Source: Lacticaseibacillus mingshuiensis (GTDB lineage: Bacteria > Bacillota > Bacilli > Lactobacillales > Lactobacillaceae). Taken from it: a stretch of 53,900 nucleotides of DNA. Below the pieces are notes generated by a model. That model ran no database searches, was not told the origin of the DNA, and saw nothing but the letters and a program-made list of their open reading frames with translations. The stretch lies in assembly GCF_016861785.1 (NCBI RefSeq), contig NZ_BOLS01000018.1:1-53900 (forward strand), written 5' to 3'. This document shows, one piece after another, positions 8,881 to 18,322 of this stretch. A program made the translations under genes and the position numbers. How positions within the stretch are numbered: the stretch's first letter is position 1; each line of letters begins with the position of its first letter.

Positions 8881-9003
8881 CGTCAGTCGGGTTACGGTGC
8901 GCATGGTTGAGACAGCTAGGTACGCCTAGCACTCGGGGCTAAGGACGGCCCCAAGCGCCAGGCTAGCCTACCTGCTCGACCATCTCCGCGCACCTTCACA
9001 CCC
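8881..9003 (-). repeat. Palindromic element, single copy, reverse orientation
   Basis: Read on the minus strand, this copy starts GGGTGTGAAG at 9003, four bases after the stop codon of the small membrane protein gene (stop at 9007-9009). Arms: GGTGCGC/GCGCACC, ATGGT.GAG/CTC.ACCAT with one changed pair, and apical GGGGC/GCCCC, so it mixes subtype II outer arms with a subtype I apex. It lies between convergent genes. A CACACC remnant on its left suggests that a neighbouring unit was lost. Confidence 0.8.
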
Positions 9004-9006
9004 TAC

Positions 9007-9258
9007 TCATTTTCGCCTCTGCCATAGCACCCTGACGCCTAACCAGGCAAAAAACAACACACCAGCCAAGCCACTGATGGCCAGCGCCCCTGGCAGCATT
9101 TTCACATCGAGTCCGGCAATCGAGGCGTTGATCAGCGTGCAAAAAGCGAGGTAGCCTGTCAGCGCTCCGAACCACTGGCTGTCGCGGCGGACGGCCAGCC
9201 AGCCGGCGCCTGCGGTCAGTGCCCCACCGCCGATCGCGATCAATAAGAATAGTCCCAT
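9007..9258 (-). CDS. Small multi-pass membrane protein of unknown function
   Basis: An 83-residue, strongly hydrophobic protein with about three transmembrane helices and a short basic C terminus (WQRRK). I recognise no family. The ATG at 9258 is chosen because AGGA lies about 10 nt upstream; the frame extends a further 33 codons but that part reads through the presumed promoter region. A possible -10 (TACGAT) lies shortly upstream, without a good -35 at the right distance. The gene is transcribed toward mnmA, with a palindromic element between the two. Confidence 0.65.
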   Translation of the reverse strand: MGLFLLIAIGGGALTAGAGWLAVRRDSQWFGALTGYLAFCTLINASIAGLDVKMLPGALAISGLAGVLFFAWLGVRVLWQRRK

Positions 9259-9399
9259 GTCATCACTTCCTGTCGCTATCGTAGCACGCCGCGCCGGCAA
9301 GTTGTTTTTGTCAACAAGAAAGGAACCGACCTGAGCGCCAAAGCGAGTGAAACGCAACCTTGGTAGCCAATTCGTTGACGACCGATCCCCGGCCGCGCC

Positions 9400-9428
9400 T
9401 TGAAATCCCGCCGTTGTTTCACCATAAT
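9400..9428 (+). promoter_or_regulatory. Promoter of the phosphatase-TPR-recD2 operon
   Basis: TTGAAA (9400-9405) and CATAAT (9423-9428) with a 17-bp spacer, 42 nt before the TTG start of the histidine phosphatase gene. Confidence 0.6.
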
Positions 9429-9470
9429 AGGAAGATATACAGCCGCAGTGCGGCCGCGGGAGGACATGCT

Positions 9471-10133
9471 TTGACTCGGTTATATTTTGTGCGCCACGGA
9501 AAGACCCAATGGAATATGGAGGGCCGCTATCAAGGGGTAAATGGGGACAGTCCGCTGTTGCCCGAGAGCTATGATCAGATTCATCAGCTCGCCCAGTATT
9601 TGAAAAACGTGCCGTTTGCGCATGCCTATGTCAGTCCCTTGCCGCGGGCGAAAACGACGGCCGATGTGCTGCTCAAAGATCTCGAACAGCCCATTCCCGT
9701 GACCGTCACGGTGGGCATGCGGGAGTTTGATCTGGGCAAAATGGAAGGCCTCAAATTCACCGAGGTCGCCGAAAAGTATCCGGATGCCTTGCACGCGTTT
9801 CGTCACGCGCCGGGCGAGTATCACGCCGAAGAGGTGGCAGGCGAATCCTTTGAGGCCTTGATCAAGCGGATGCAGCCGGTCGTCTTAGATGCGGTCCGGG
9901 CAGATGCGACCGGCACTGCGAATCTTTTATTTGTCAGCCATGGCGCCGCGCTTGTGGCCCTTATTCAAAGTCTGCTTGGCACGCCGATCAAGGACATGCG
10001 CAAGGACGGCGGGTTGACCAACAGCAGTGTCACCATTTTGGAGGCACATGGCCCGAATTTGCCATTCACGTTACTTAAATGGAACGACACCGAATTTTTG
10101 ACCAAGCCGCTTGAAGCGACAGACACGATCTAG
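9471..10133 (+). CDS. Histidine phosphatase family protein
   Basis: A 220-residue enzyme of the phosphoglycerate mutase-like superfamily. The RHGKTQWN motif near residue 8 carries the phosphohistidine. A second conserved His is in VSHGAA, and a Glu is in MREFDLGKMEG. Such proteins hydrolyse small phosphate esters or act as cofactor-independent phosphatases; the substrate is unknown. Although the frame extends 37 codons upstream, the start is taken as TTG at 9471 because GAGG sits 7 nt before it and the RHG motif then falls at the usual N-terminal place. It starts a likely operon with the TPR gene (10 nt later) and recD2. Confidence 0.85.
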   Translation: MTRLYFVRHGKTQWNMEGRYQGVNGDSPLLPESYDQIHQLAQYLKNVPFAHAYVSPLPRAKTTADVLLKDLEQPIPVTVTVGMREFDLGKMEGLKFTEVAEKYPDALHAFRHAPGEYHAEEVAGESFEALIKRMQPVVLDAVRADATGTANLLFVSHGAALVALIQSLLGTPIKDMRKDGGLTNSSVTILEAHGPNLPFTLLKWNDTEFLTKPLEATDTI

Positions 10134-10143
10134 GAGGCGCGAG

Positions 10144-10809
10144 ATGACCAACGATCTCGTCAAACAATTTCAACGCGGGGACCACGATGAGGCGATTCAT
10201 CGCGCGGTCCAGGCAATCGATGACCACCCGCATGACCCAAAAAATTATGCGACGCTGGCGATGATGTTGATCAGCATCTCCGCCGATGATGAGGCGCGGG
10301 AATTGCTGGTCCAAGCGCTGGGGCTTTTTCCAAACGACCCGGAGCTTCTGTACGATTTTGGCGTGCTCGCATACACGCAGGGCAATGACCAGCTGGCGCT
10401 TTCCTATTTTCAACAGGTCACCGGCGCGAAGGGGACGCTTGGCGAAGACGCGCAATACATGACGGCGCTGGCCTATCAGCGCGCGGGGCAGCCGGCCAAG
10501 GCACTGGCGTTTGCGCTCACCGCCCATGAGGCCGCGCCGCACAAGGTCGATGCCGCGCTGTTGTGCGCGCAGTTGATGCTGGCAGTCGGTGCCTTCACCC
10601 AGGCGGATGAGGTGCTGGCGCCGCTTTTGGCTCGAAAAAATGCCCGCGTCTTGTTCACCTATGGGATGAGTCAGGCGGCGCAAGGCATGGATGGCAGTCA
10701 GTGGCTCGATGAGGCGAAACAACTGGATCCGGCCGGCTATGATCAAGACGCCGGGCATGTCCGCGATATCGCAGGATTTTTAAAGGCGCAGGGAGACAGC
10801 GATGACTGA
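10144..10809 (+). CDS. Tetratricopeptide repeat protein
   Basis: A 221-residue, all-helical cytoplasmic protein with several TPR-like units; alternating Ala/Leu-rich helices such as YATLAMML and AQYMTALAYQRAG recur at about 34-residue spacing. TPR proteins act as scaffolds for protein contacts. GGAGG lies 7-8 nt before the ATG. Its end overlaps the recD2 start by 8 nt, and this neighbour relation is common in lactobacilli, so it may work with RecD2; that link is inference only. Confidence 0.8.
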   Translation: MTNDLVKQFQRGDHDEAIHRAVQAIDDHPHDPKNYATLAMMLISISADDEARELLVQALGLFPNDPELLYDFGVLAYTQGNDQLALSYFQQVTGAKGTLGEDAQYMTALAYQRAGQPAKALAFALTAHEAAPHKVDAALLCAQLMLAVGAFTQADEVLAPLLARKNARVLFTYGMSQAAQGMDGSQWLDEAKQLDPAGYDQDAGHVRDIAGFLKAQGDSDD

Positions 10810-13357
10810 GGACGAGGCGACGTTGTCTGGCCGGGTCAAGAGTATTTACTTTGAAAATGCGGCGAACTTCTTTAAGATCATGGAAGTCGCAGTCGGCACC
10901 GCGAGTTTCACCTGGGCGGAACCGACCATCGTGGTCACCGGCTCGTTTGGCGACATCAAAGAAGACGAGGCCTACACGTTCACGGGCAAGCTTGTCAATC
11001 ACCCGAAATACGGGCCGCAATTTGCCGCGGACAATTATCACGCCGACCGCCCGACCAGCAAACAGGGGCTGGTCAATTATTTGAGTTCGGATAAATTTCC
11101 GGGCATCGGTACCAAAACGGCCGAGCGCATTGTCGAGGCGCTCGGTGTCACCGCGATCGATCAGATCATGAAGGACCCAGCTGTCCTCGTGCCACTGGTG
11201 CCCAAGGCGGACCGGCGCAAAACGCTGATCGATACGCTTCAGGCCAATCTGGGAATGGAGCAGGTGATCATTGGCCTGAATGATTTTGGCTTCACCTCAA
11301 ACATGGCCGCGAAGATCTATCAGACCTATGACACCGACGCGCTGGAAGTAATCAAGGAAAATCCGTACCAGCTGATCGCCGACATCGAAGGCATCGGCTT
11401 CAAGCGCGCGGATGCCATTGCGGCGCGCCTGGATATTGCGCCCGACGACCCGACCCGGCTGCAAGGCGCTGTTTTCGACACGCTGTCCAGCTTGACCGAT
11501 GGCGAAGGGGATACGTATGTGGCGCTCAAACCACTGCTGGATCAAAGTATCGGGCTGCTTGAAAGTGCGCGTAACGTCGAGATCGCGCCCAAAGCCGTGG
11601 CCGATGCGGTGTTGGCCCTCGCCAATGCCAACAAGGTCGTGGCAGATGGCGACAAGGTCTATCCCAAGCGCTTGTTCGACGCGGAATGGGAGATCGCGAC
11701 GCGGCTGCGCCAGATGACCGAAGGCGACACCAAGAAGGTCAAGGCCGCCAGCTTGAAAAAAGCGTTGCGCGCCGCCGCCAAAGCCAGCGGGGTCACTTAT
11801 GATGAGTCGCAGGAAACGGCGATCAAAAGCGCGATGGCCGCGCCTGTTTTTCTGCTCACCGGGGGACCCGGGACAGGTAAGACCACGGTCATCAACGGCA
11901 TTGTCCACACCTATGCCGCGCTCAATGACTTGAGCCTTGATGTGAACAGCTACCAGGACGAGACGTTCCCAATCATGTTGGCGGCACCGACTGGCCGCGC
12001 CGCCAAGCGCATCGCCGAGACCACGAATTTGCCAGCCGGCACCATTCACCGCCTGCTGGGACTGGCAGTAGACAGCACGCAATATGAACCCAAGGACCTG
12101 CCGGATGGCCTGTTGATCATCGATGAAATGTCGATGGTCGATACCTATCTTTTCCGCACGCTTTTGGCCGCGATTCATCCCGGCATCAAATTGATCTTGG
12201 TGGGGGATAAGGATCAGCTGCCAAGCGTCGGACCAGGCCAGGTTTTTGCGGATCTGCTTCGTGCCGGCGTTTTGCCCGCGATGGAACTGACCCACATTCA
12301 CCGCCAGGATGCGACGAGCTCGATCATTACGTTCGCCCATGCGATCAATGAGGGCAAGCTGCCAGCGGATTGGCAGCGGCCTGCCGCCGATCGTAGTTTC
12401 ATTTTGTGTCCGCCGAACCAACTGCCTAAAGCGGTCGGCCAAGTTGTCGCGAAGGCCGGGGGAAAATTCGATCACACGGGCATTCAGGTACTGGCGCCGA
12501 TGTACCGCGGCGTGGCCGGCATCGATGAACTGAACCCGATGATTCAGGAAATTTTGAATCCGCTGCGTGATGCCCGGGCCAAGGAAGTTGTTTTCGGCAA
12601 CGTCCGCTATCGCATTGGCGACAAAGTGCTCCAGCTGGTCAATGATCCGGAAAATAATGTCTTCAATGGCGAGATTGGGATCATTCAAGGCATCATGGAA
12701 GGAAAATATACTGATAGCAAGACCGATGAGCTGACCATTGATTTTGACGGCAACGAATTACAATATAAACGCAGTGACTGGACGAAGATCACGCTGGCTT
12801 ATGCGACGTCGATTCATAAAGCCCAAGGGAGCGAATTTGATGTGGTCGTCTTGCCGCTGACCCTGCAGAGTCGGCGAATGTTGCGGCGAAACCTGTTGTA
12901 TACCGCGGTGACGCGCGCCCGCAACTTTTTGATTCTGATGGGCGACCCGCGCGCGTTTGAATTGGCGGTCCAGGAAGTGGCCGATAATCGCCATACCAGT
13001 CTCATTGCCCGACTTCAGGAGACCATGCCAGGGCGGGTCGCGGTTGACAAGGCCAAACCAGCTCCGGATAATAAAGAAGAAACGCATGACGAACCGGTGG
13101 CAAAATCAGGAGCGGCCCCAAGCGCAGATTCAGCGCGTCCTCATGATGAGGCGACGATTGCGGGACCCGATGCTGCAGGGCCCGCAACTGCCGGAGCGAC
13201 AGATCCTGCGCCAGTCGCGGATTCAGAACCCGCCCCAGTCGAGGATGAGGGGATGCCGACCGATTGGCGCCTGACGCCGGACTTGGTGCGCGCGCAATCG
13301 ATCGATCCGATGATCGGCATGCAGGGCATTCGCCCAGAAAAGGAAAGTGAGTCATAA
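10802..13357 (+). CDS. recD2: RecD2-type ATP-dependent DNA helicase
   Basis: An 851-residue superfamily 1B helicase that unwinds DNA 5' to 3' without RecB or RecC and helps in repair and fork maintenance. An N-terminal OB-like region and helix-hairpin-helix motifs (PGIGTKTAERI near residue 100, EGIGFKRADAI near 196) precede the motor. Walker A is GGPGTGKTT at 354-362 and Walker B is LIIDEMSMVD with D441-E442; YATSIHKAQGSE is motif V/VI-like. After about residue 735 comes an Ala/Pro/Asp-rich low-complexity tail of roughly 80 residues, ending in a WRLTPDLVRAQ peptide that I have seen conserved in relatives. The tail probably tethers that terminal peptide. Confidence 0.93.
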   Translation: MTEDEATLSGRVKSIYFENAANFFKIMEVAVGTASFTWAEPTIVVTGSFGDIKEDEAYTFTGKLVNHPKYGPQFAADNYHADRPTSKQGLVNYLSSDKFPGIGTKTAERIVEALGVTAIDQIMKDPAVLVPLVPKADRRKTLIDTLQANLGMEQVIIGLNDFGFTSNMAAKIYQTYDTDALEVIKENPYQLIADIEGIGFKRADAIAARLDIAPDDPTRLQGAVFDTLSSLTDGEGDTYVALKPLLDQSIGLLESARNVEIAPKAVADAVLALANANKVVADGDKVYPKRLFDAEWEIATRLRQMTEGDTKKVKAASLKKALRAAAKASGVTYDESQETAIKSAMAAPVFLLTGGPGTGKTTVINGIVHTYAALNDLSLDVNSYQDETFPIMLAAPTGRAAKRIAETTNLPAGTIHRLLGLAVDSTQYEPKDLPDGLLIIDEMSMVDTYLFRTLLAAIHPGIKLILVGDKDQLPSVGPGQVFADLLRAGVLPAMELTHIHRQDATSSIITFAHAINEGKLPADWQRPAADRSFILCPPNQLPKAVGQVVAKAGGKFDHTGIQVLAPMYRGVAGIDELNPMIQEILNPLRDARAKEVVFGNVRYRIGDKVLQLVNDPENNVFNGEIGIIQGIMEGKYTDSKTDELTIDFDGNELQYKRSDWTKITLAYATSIHKAQGSEFDVVVLPLTLQSRRMLRRNLLYTAVTRARNFLILMGDPRAFELAVQEVADNRHTSLIARLQETMPGRVAVDKAKPAPDNKEETHDEPVAKSGAAPSADSARPHDEATIAGPDAAGPATAGATDPAPVADSEPAPVEDEGMPTDWRLTPDLVRAQSIDPMIGMQGIRPEKESES

Positions 13358-13358
13358 C

Positions 13359-14570
13359 ATGTCCAATATCCGCGATGACCTTGAGATCAGACGGGTGACG
13401 ACGGATGATCTTGAGCAGTTCAACGACCTGCTCGCGTATGTTTTTCAAGTGACCGCCAAAGAAGTTGAGGAAAGCGGCTACGAAGATGGCGAACTGGAAC
13501 GCGCCAAGCGCCCAGTTCTTGAAAAATCTGATGTAATCGGCTGGTTTCATGGCGATGAATTGATCTCGCAGCTGGCGATCTACCCGTGTCGCGTGAATAT
13601 TCACGGCACCGTTTTTGATATGGCTGGGCTGACCGGCGTTGGAACGTATCCCGAGTACGCCGGCAATGGCCTGATGCACGACCTCGTCAAGCTGGGACTG
13701 GATCACATGCGGGAACATCACCAGTGGATCTCGTATCTTTATCCATACAGCATCCCGTTTTACCGGAAAAAAGGTTGGGAGATCATGTCCGATCATCTGA
13801 CCTTCGATGTCAAAGACACCCAGCTGCCCAAGGCAATCGAAGTGCCCGGCCATGTCGAGCGCCTCGATTCCGATGATGCGGATGTGATCGAAATCTATGA
13901 CCGCTTTGCCGTCCACACCCATGGCGCGATGATTCGCAACCAGCTCAACTGGGACGAATACTGGCGCTGGGAAAATGAAGAGGAGCGCACCGCGGGCGTC
14001 TATTACGATGCAAACGATGTGCCCCAAGGCTTTGTGCTGTACTGGATCGCCGATGAGGTCTTTCACGTCAAGGAAATGGTGTACATCACGCAGGAAGCCC
14101 GGCTGGGATTGTGGAATTTTATTGCGGCTCATTTTTCCATGGTCGAGCATGTCAAAGGCAATATTTATAAAAATGAGCCGCTTCATTTTCTGCTTGAGGA
14201 TGGTGATATTTACCAGACGATTCACCCGTATTATATGGCGCGTATCGTGGATGTCGCCGAGTTCCTGAAACGCTATCCATTTGCGGAGCCCGGCGAGCCC
14301 GTGCATTTCATCGTGTCCGATCCGCTGGCGGAATGGAACAACGGCATCTTTGGCCTTTACTGGAATCCCGACGGCAGTCCGCATGTCACGCGGCGGCCGG
14401 TCGGCGAGGCGGTCGAGCTAGATATTCAAACGCTGACGACCATGCTGATGAGTTACCGGCGGCCGTCCTACTTAGCCACGATCGAGCGCTTGACCGCGTC
14501 GAAGAAGGCGTTGAAGATTCTTGAGAACGTCATTCCAATGGATGAGCCTTACTTCTCGGATTACTTCTGA
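13359..14570 (+). CDS. Eis-like GNAT N-acetyltransferase
   Basis: A 403-residue protein with an N-terminal GNAT domain. Its acetyl-CoA-binding region covers GVGTYPEYAGNGLMHDLVKLGL, here in part a less canonical R/Q-x-x-G-x-G/A loop. A second GNAT-like domain and a C-terminal sterol-carrier-like domain follow, which is the layout of the Eis family. Relatives acetylate amines, sometimes aminoglycosides or proteins; this substrate is unknown. It starts 1 nt after the recD2 stop codon. AAGGAAA is rather far (about 13 nt) from the ATG, while a GTG at 13347 is too near it, so the start is tentative. A terminator follows at 14616. Confidence 0.8.
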   Translation: MSNIRDDLEIRRVTTDDLEQFNDLLAYVFQVTAKEVEESGYEDGELERAKRPVLEKSDVIGWFHGDELISQLAIYPCRVNIHGTVFDMAGLTGVGTYPEYAGNGLMHDLVKLGLDHMREHHQWISYLYPYSIPFYRKKGWEIMSDHLTFDVKDTQLPKAIEVPGHVERLDSDDADVIEIYDRFAVHTHGAMIRNQLNWDEYWRWENEEERTAGVYYDANDVPQGFVLYWIADEVFHVKEMVYITQEARLGLWNFIAAHFSMVEHVKGNIYKNEPLHFLLEDGDIYQTIHPYYMARIVDVAEFLKRYPFAEPGEPVHFIVSDPLAEWNNGIFGLYWNPDGSPHVTRRPVGEAVELDIQTLTTMLMSYRRPSYLATIERLTASKKALKILENVIPMDEPYFSDYF

Positions 14571-14615
14571 GTTGCGGCTAGATAATAGAAGAAACACGGT
14601 TTGTGCCATTGAAAT

Positions 14616-14660
14616 AGCCGGCCCCTGCGAGTATTGAAATCGCGGGAGCCGGCTTTTTTT
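14616..14660 (+). terminator. Terminator of the recD2-acetyltransferase operon
   Basis: AGCCGGC pairs with GCCGGCT, with CC/GG and GCGA/TCGC continuing the stem, followed by seven T residues. Confidence 0.88.
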
Positions 14661-14697
14661 ACGTTCTTTGGAAGTTTGGAGAAAAGAAGGAGTCGTC

Positions 14698-15241
14698 GCA
14701 CTAGCTGCTTGCCCCCTGAACGCTCGGCGCCGCACCCTTACATAGTTGGGCTCCGCCGAGCAGGTCTGAGGCAGCTAACTGGGTCCGGCACTCGGGGCTA
14801 AGGGCGGCCCCAAGCACCAGACCCTGTTAGCTGCTCAGACCTGGACGCCGCGCTTCGCACCCTTACATAGTCGGGCTCCGGTGCGCATGGTGGGGACATC
14901 TAACTGTCTCGTGCACTCGATGGCTAAGAGCGCCATCAAGCACGCGAGCCAAGTTAGCTGCCCCACCATAAGCGCGCACCTCCGCACCCTTACATAGTTG
15001 GGCTCCGCCGAGCAGGGGCGAGGCATCTAGTTGACCCAGTCACTCGGGGCTAAGATCCACCCCAAGCGCCTGGGCCAAACTAGCTGCTCGCCCCTGAACG
15101 CTCGGCTCCGCACCCTTTCATAGTCGGGCTTCGGTGCGCATGGTCGAGACAGCTAGGTACGCCCAGCACTCGATGGCTAAGAGCGCCATCAAGCGCCGGG
15201 CTAGCCTACCTGCTCGACCATATTCGCGCACCTCCGCACCC
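14698..15241 (-). repeat. Tandem array of palindromic elements, 4 copies plus a partial
   Basis: Four complete units start (left edges) at about 14748, 14873, 15000 and 15126, giving periods of 125, 127 and 126 bp. A half unit lies at 14698-14745. Read on the minus strand each unit begins TAAGGGTGCGGAG and ends GGAGCCC(A/G)ACTATG. Units alternate: 15126 is subtype II, 15000 subtype I, 14873 subtype II, 14748 subtype I. Arms change together, for example ATGGTCGAG/CTCGACCAT, CAGGGGCGAG/CTCGCCCCTG, ATGGTGGGG/CCCCACCAT and CAGGTCTGAG/CTCAGACCTG. The array separates convergent genes and abuts the stop codon of the lipid kinase gene. It has no spacers of the CRISPR kind. Confidence 0.9.
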
Positions 15242-16198
15242 TTATTTGTCCATTTCTCTTTTTATCCAGAAGTTTTGTTGGGTGACGGTGAAGTCGAGTT
15301 CAAATGGGCGGCTGCCCATTTCCTCGCCGTCCATTTGGCCAAACTCGAGGCTTGTGGTCTCGAGGTGGATGTGCGGGCTGGCGAAGTGGTGCACGGCTTT
15401 GTACTTGAAGTGCTTGTTGCGCAGCATTTGCACCAGCAAAAAGAAGAAGTAGGGGATGTTCAGCTGCTCAACAACGATCAAGTCGAGCTTGCCGTCATCT
15501 GGGGTGGCGATGGGTAAGATCTTGATGCCGCCGCCAAAATAGGGATGGTTGGTCGTCGTGACGAGAAACGCGCGCTGGATGAGCGTGCGCTGACCATCGA
15601 CAGTAACTGCGACCGGGAATGGTTTCCGTGAGAAAAAGACGCGGACCACGCCGGCCACATAAGAGAGCGAGCCGAGATGCACCCGGTTCAACACGCGCTT
15701 ATAGCGACTGCGGTTCGTGGCCGCGATCACGGAGCCATCAAAGCCAACGCCGATGTTGTTGACGAAAATGCCGCTTTCGTCGCGGGTCGCTTCCGTGTAT
15801 TGCCCAATATCCAGGCGCAGCGGTTTGTCCGCCGCAAGCACTTGGTCCAGCGCCTTCATCGGGTCCTGCGCCATTTTGATACCGCGGGCAAAATCGTTCC
15901 CGGAACCCGCCGGAATATAGGCGACCGGCATGTCTTTTTGCCTTGTCTTCCGCAGTCCGCAGATCGCCTGATTGAGCGTCCCGTCGCCGCCGATGACCAT
16001 CAGCACCGCATTTTCCTGTTTGCCAAAACTCCCGATCTGCCGCGCCAGTTGAACCGCGTGGCCTGCGTACCGCGAAACTTTGATCTCGTATGGAATGTGC
16101 TCATTGTCCAGGCGCGCACGCACCTTTTTGAAAATATTGACGGACATCCCTGAGCTTGCTGCCGGATTGAAAATTATATAGAAAAACGCCGCGCCCAT
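15242..16198 (-). CDS. Diacylglycerol kinase-like lipid kinase (YegS/BmrU family)
   Basis: A 318-residue member of the DAGK catalytic-domain family. The ATP-binding GGDGTLNQ is near residue 77, followed by PAGSGNDFARG, both diagnostic; YFGGGIKILPIATPDDG is the conserved C-terminal metal-site region. It probably phosphorylates diacylglycerol or a similar lipid at the membrane for phospholipid recycling. The start is the ATG at 16198, with AAAGGGG about 8 nt upstream; a further 20 codons in frame are ignored. The TAA stop at 15242-15244 is shared with the first bases of the repeat array, so the array may have supplied the stop. Confidence 0.85.
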   Translation of the reverse strand: MGAAFFYIIFNPAASSGMSVNIFKKVRARLDNEHIPYEIKVSRYAGHAVQLARQIGSFGKQENAVLMVIGGDGTLNQAICGLRKTRQKDMPVAYIPAGSGNDFARGIKMAQDPMKALDQVLAADKPLRLDIGQYTEATRDESGIFVNNIGVGFDGSVIAATNRSRYKRVLNRVHLGSLSYVAGVVRVFFSRKPFPVAVTVDGQRTLIQRAFLVTTTNHPYFGGGIKILPIATPDDGKLDLIVVEQLNIPYFFFLLVQMLRNKHFKYKAVHHFASPHIHLETTSLEFGQMDGEEMGSRPFELDFTVTQQNFWIKREMDK

Positions 16199-16341
16199 CT
16201 CGATGCCCCTTTCAGAATCACTAGCCTTGATTATACCGGCTGAACCTGGCAAACACAATAACAGAGCAGGGTGTGAAGCAATTTTTTCGCATTCAAAAAG
16301 CCGCTGGGCAAGTGGCGGTCCACTCGCTTCGCGGCTGATTG

Positions 16342-18024
16342 TTATAACAGAATCAGCATCGGCAAGATCACGGGGTGGCGCTCGGTCTTATCAAACAGGA
16401 ATTCCTGTAGATTGGACGTGATCGCATCCTTTAACATGCCTTCTGTGACTTTTTCGTTTTGCTGGAACGTGTTTTTGATCGTCCGGTATACGCGACGCTG
16501 GGCTTGATTGATCAGCTCGCCGCTTTCACGCATGTAGATGAATCCGCGGGAAAGCAGATCCGGGCCGGCCAGTACTGCCTGTTTTTGCATGTTGATCGTG
16601 GCCACGACCACGACCAGACCTTCTTCGGACAACATCCGGCGATCGCGGATGACCGCGTTGCCGATGTCGCCAATGCCGGAGCCGTCGATGTAGACATCAC
16701 CGGAAGGAAAATGGCCAGCGCGGCGGGCGTGGTCCTTGGTCAGGGCCAGCACATCGCCGTTGTCCATGATGAAGCAATTTTCAGCAGGGACGTGGCACTC
16801 TTGCGCAAGCTCGGTGTGAATTTTCAACATCCGGTACTCGCCGTGAATCGGCATGAAGAACTTCGGCTTCATCAGGCGGAGCATCAACTTCTGTTCCTCC
16901 TGGCCGCCATGACCAGAAGTGTGCACGTTGTTGACCTTGCCGTGAATGACTTCGGCGCCGGCTTCTTCCAGCTCGTTGATCACGTGGTTGACCGAAACGG
17001 TGTTGCCGGGAATCGGGTTCGACGAGAAGATGACAGTGTCGCCAGGTTGAATGGAGATCTGACGGTGGGTGCCGTTTGCGATACGCGACAGGGCCGCCAT
17101 TGGTTCACCTTGCGAGCCGGTACACAAGATCATGACCTCGTTGGCCGGCAGGTGGTTGAGCTCATGCGGGTCGATCAGCTCATCGTCGGTAACATCGAGG
17201 TAGCCAAGCTCGCGGCCGTTGATCATCGCTGTTTCCATGGACCGCCCGAACACGGCGATCTTGCGGCCATGTTCGCGTGCGGCGGAGATTGCCTGCGCCA
17301 TCCGTGAGATGTTAGAGGCGAATGTCGCGAAAATAATGCGGCCTTCGATGCCATCGAAAATGTGGCGGATGCTGTGGCCCACAAAGCGCTCAGACTTCGT
17401 GAAGTTCGGAATCTCGGCGTTGGTCGAGTCGCTCATCAACAGCAGCACGCCTTCTTCGCCAAGCTTCGCCATTTTCTGCAAGTTTGGCGCCGGCTGATCG
17501 CCAACAGGGGTCAAGTCGAACTTGTAATCCCCAGTTTCAACGATGACGCCTTGAGGGGTGTGCACCGCAACGCCCAGCGTATCTGGAATACTGTGGGTCG
17601 TGCGGAAAAAGTCGACGGTGATCGGCCCAAATTTTAGCACGCTGTCTTCTTTGAGCTCAAACATCTTGGTGGTGCGGGTGAGGCCGTGTTCCTCCAGCTT
17701 TCCGCGAATGAGCGCGGCGGCCAGCGGTGGGGCATAGACCGGTACGTTTGGGACCTGCTTCAAAAAGTAGGGGATCCCGCCGATATGGTCTTCATGTCCG
17801 TGTGTGATGACAAGGGCTTTGATCTTGTCTTGGTTTTGAACGAGATACGAATAGTCGGAAATCACGTAATCGATACCCAACAGATCATCTTCCGGAAACT
17901 TGATCCCGGCATCGATAACGATGATCTCGTCGTGGTATTGAACCCCGTACATGTTTTTCCCGATCTCGCCGAGGCCGCCGATTGCAAAAACGGCTGTCTC
18001 GTTAGATTTGATATTCAGTTTCAT
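16342..18024 (-). CDS. rnjA: Ribonuclease J1
   Basis: RNase J1, 560 residues: a metallo-beta-lactamase/beta-CASP ribonuclease with 5'-3' exonuclease and endonuclease activity that matures rRNA and turns over mRNA. The zinc motif is complete (H75-G-H77-E-D79-H80, followed by IGG). The beta-CASP region (VFGRSME) and the SGHGGQEE motif are present, as is the C-terminal domain. RNase J2 is encoded at 51745 and the two normally form a complex. Translation is coupled to rpoY by a 4-nt ATGA overlap, the arrangement usual in Bacillota. Confidence 0.95.
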   Translation of the reverse strand: MKLNIKSNETAVFAIGGLGEIGKNMYGVQYHDEIIVIDAGIKFPEDDLLGIDYVISDYSYLVQNQDKIKALVITHGHEDHIGGIPYFLKQVPNVPVYAPPLAAALIRGKLEEHGLTRTTKMFELKEDSVLKFGPITVDFFRTTHSIPDTLGVAVHTPQGVIVETGDYKFDLTPVGDQPAPNLQKMAKLGEEGVLLLMSDSTNAEIPNFTKSERFVGHSIRHIFDGIEGRIIFATFASNISRMAQAISAAREHGRKIAVFGRSMETAMINGRELGYLDVTDDELIDPHELNHLPANEVMILCTGSQGEPMAALSRIANGTHRQISIQPGDTVIFSSNPIPGNTVSVNHVINELEEAGAEVIHGKVNNVHTSGHGGQEEQKLMLRLMKPKFFMPIHGEYRMLKIHTELAQECHVPAENCFIMDNGDVLALTKDHARRAGHFPSGDVYIDGSGIGDIGNAVIRDRRMLSEEGLVVVVATINMQKQAVLAGPDLLSRGFIYMRESGELINQAQRRVYRTIKNTFQQNEKVTEGMLKDAITSNLQEFLFDKTERHPVILPMLILL

Positions 18025-18242
18025 TTAGCAGGGAACTCCGTCAATTTAAAAGTTGGCTCCTGCTTCTCGTAATCCAAGAAGTTGCCAGATAGTTCCTGCA
18101 CGAGCTCGATGTTGTAGGGGGTATTGGCTTCAACTTTCGCGCGTGCGTCGACGGCGCTGGCCGCCTCGATATAGAGCGTCTCGGTGGTCTCGCGGCGAGG
18201 GTCGCGGACCTTATCCGATTGGTAAAGAACTTTATAGATCAT
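18021..18242 (-). CDS. rpoY: RNA polymerase epsilon subunit
   Basis: A 73-residue protein of the RpoY (YkzG, DUF1447) family, a small auxiliary subunit that binds Bacillota RNA polymerase and has been linked to defence against phage-like inhibitors. The position immediately before rnjA is characteristic. The start ATG at 18242 follows AAAGGTG by 8 nt; the track extends six codons more, but those include the ribosome site. No strong promoter is visible right upstream; a 6-bp inverted repeat at 18323-18339 and a possible extended -10 (TGCTACACT, minus strand, near 18350) may be involved. Confidence 0.9.
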   Translation of the reverse strand: MIYKVLYQSDKVRDPRRETTETLYIEAASAVDARAKVEANTPYNIELVQELSGNFLDYEKQEPTFKLTEFPAK

Positions 18243-18322
18243 ACGTAAAACACCTTTCATTTAGTTTTGCGCCGCACAAAACAACCGCATCACGCGGATC
18301 CTTTGCACATTAGCCGGTCAAA

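Noticed and set aside
14698-15241. CRISPR array
   Set aside because: The units are about 126 bp, are palindromes along their whole length, vary in both arms, and have no unique spacers between short identical repeats.
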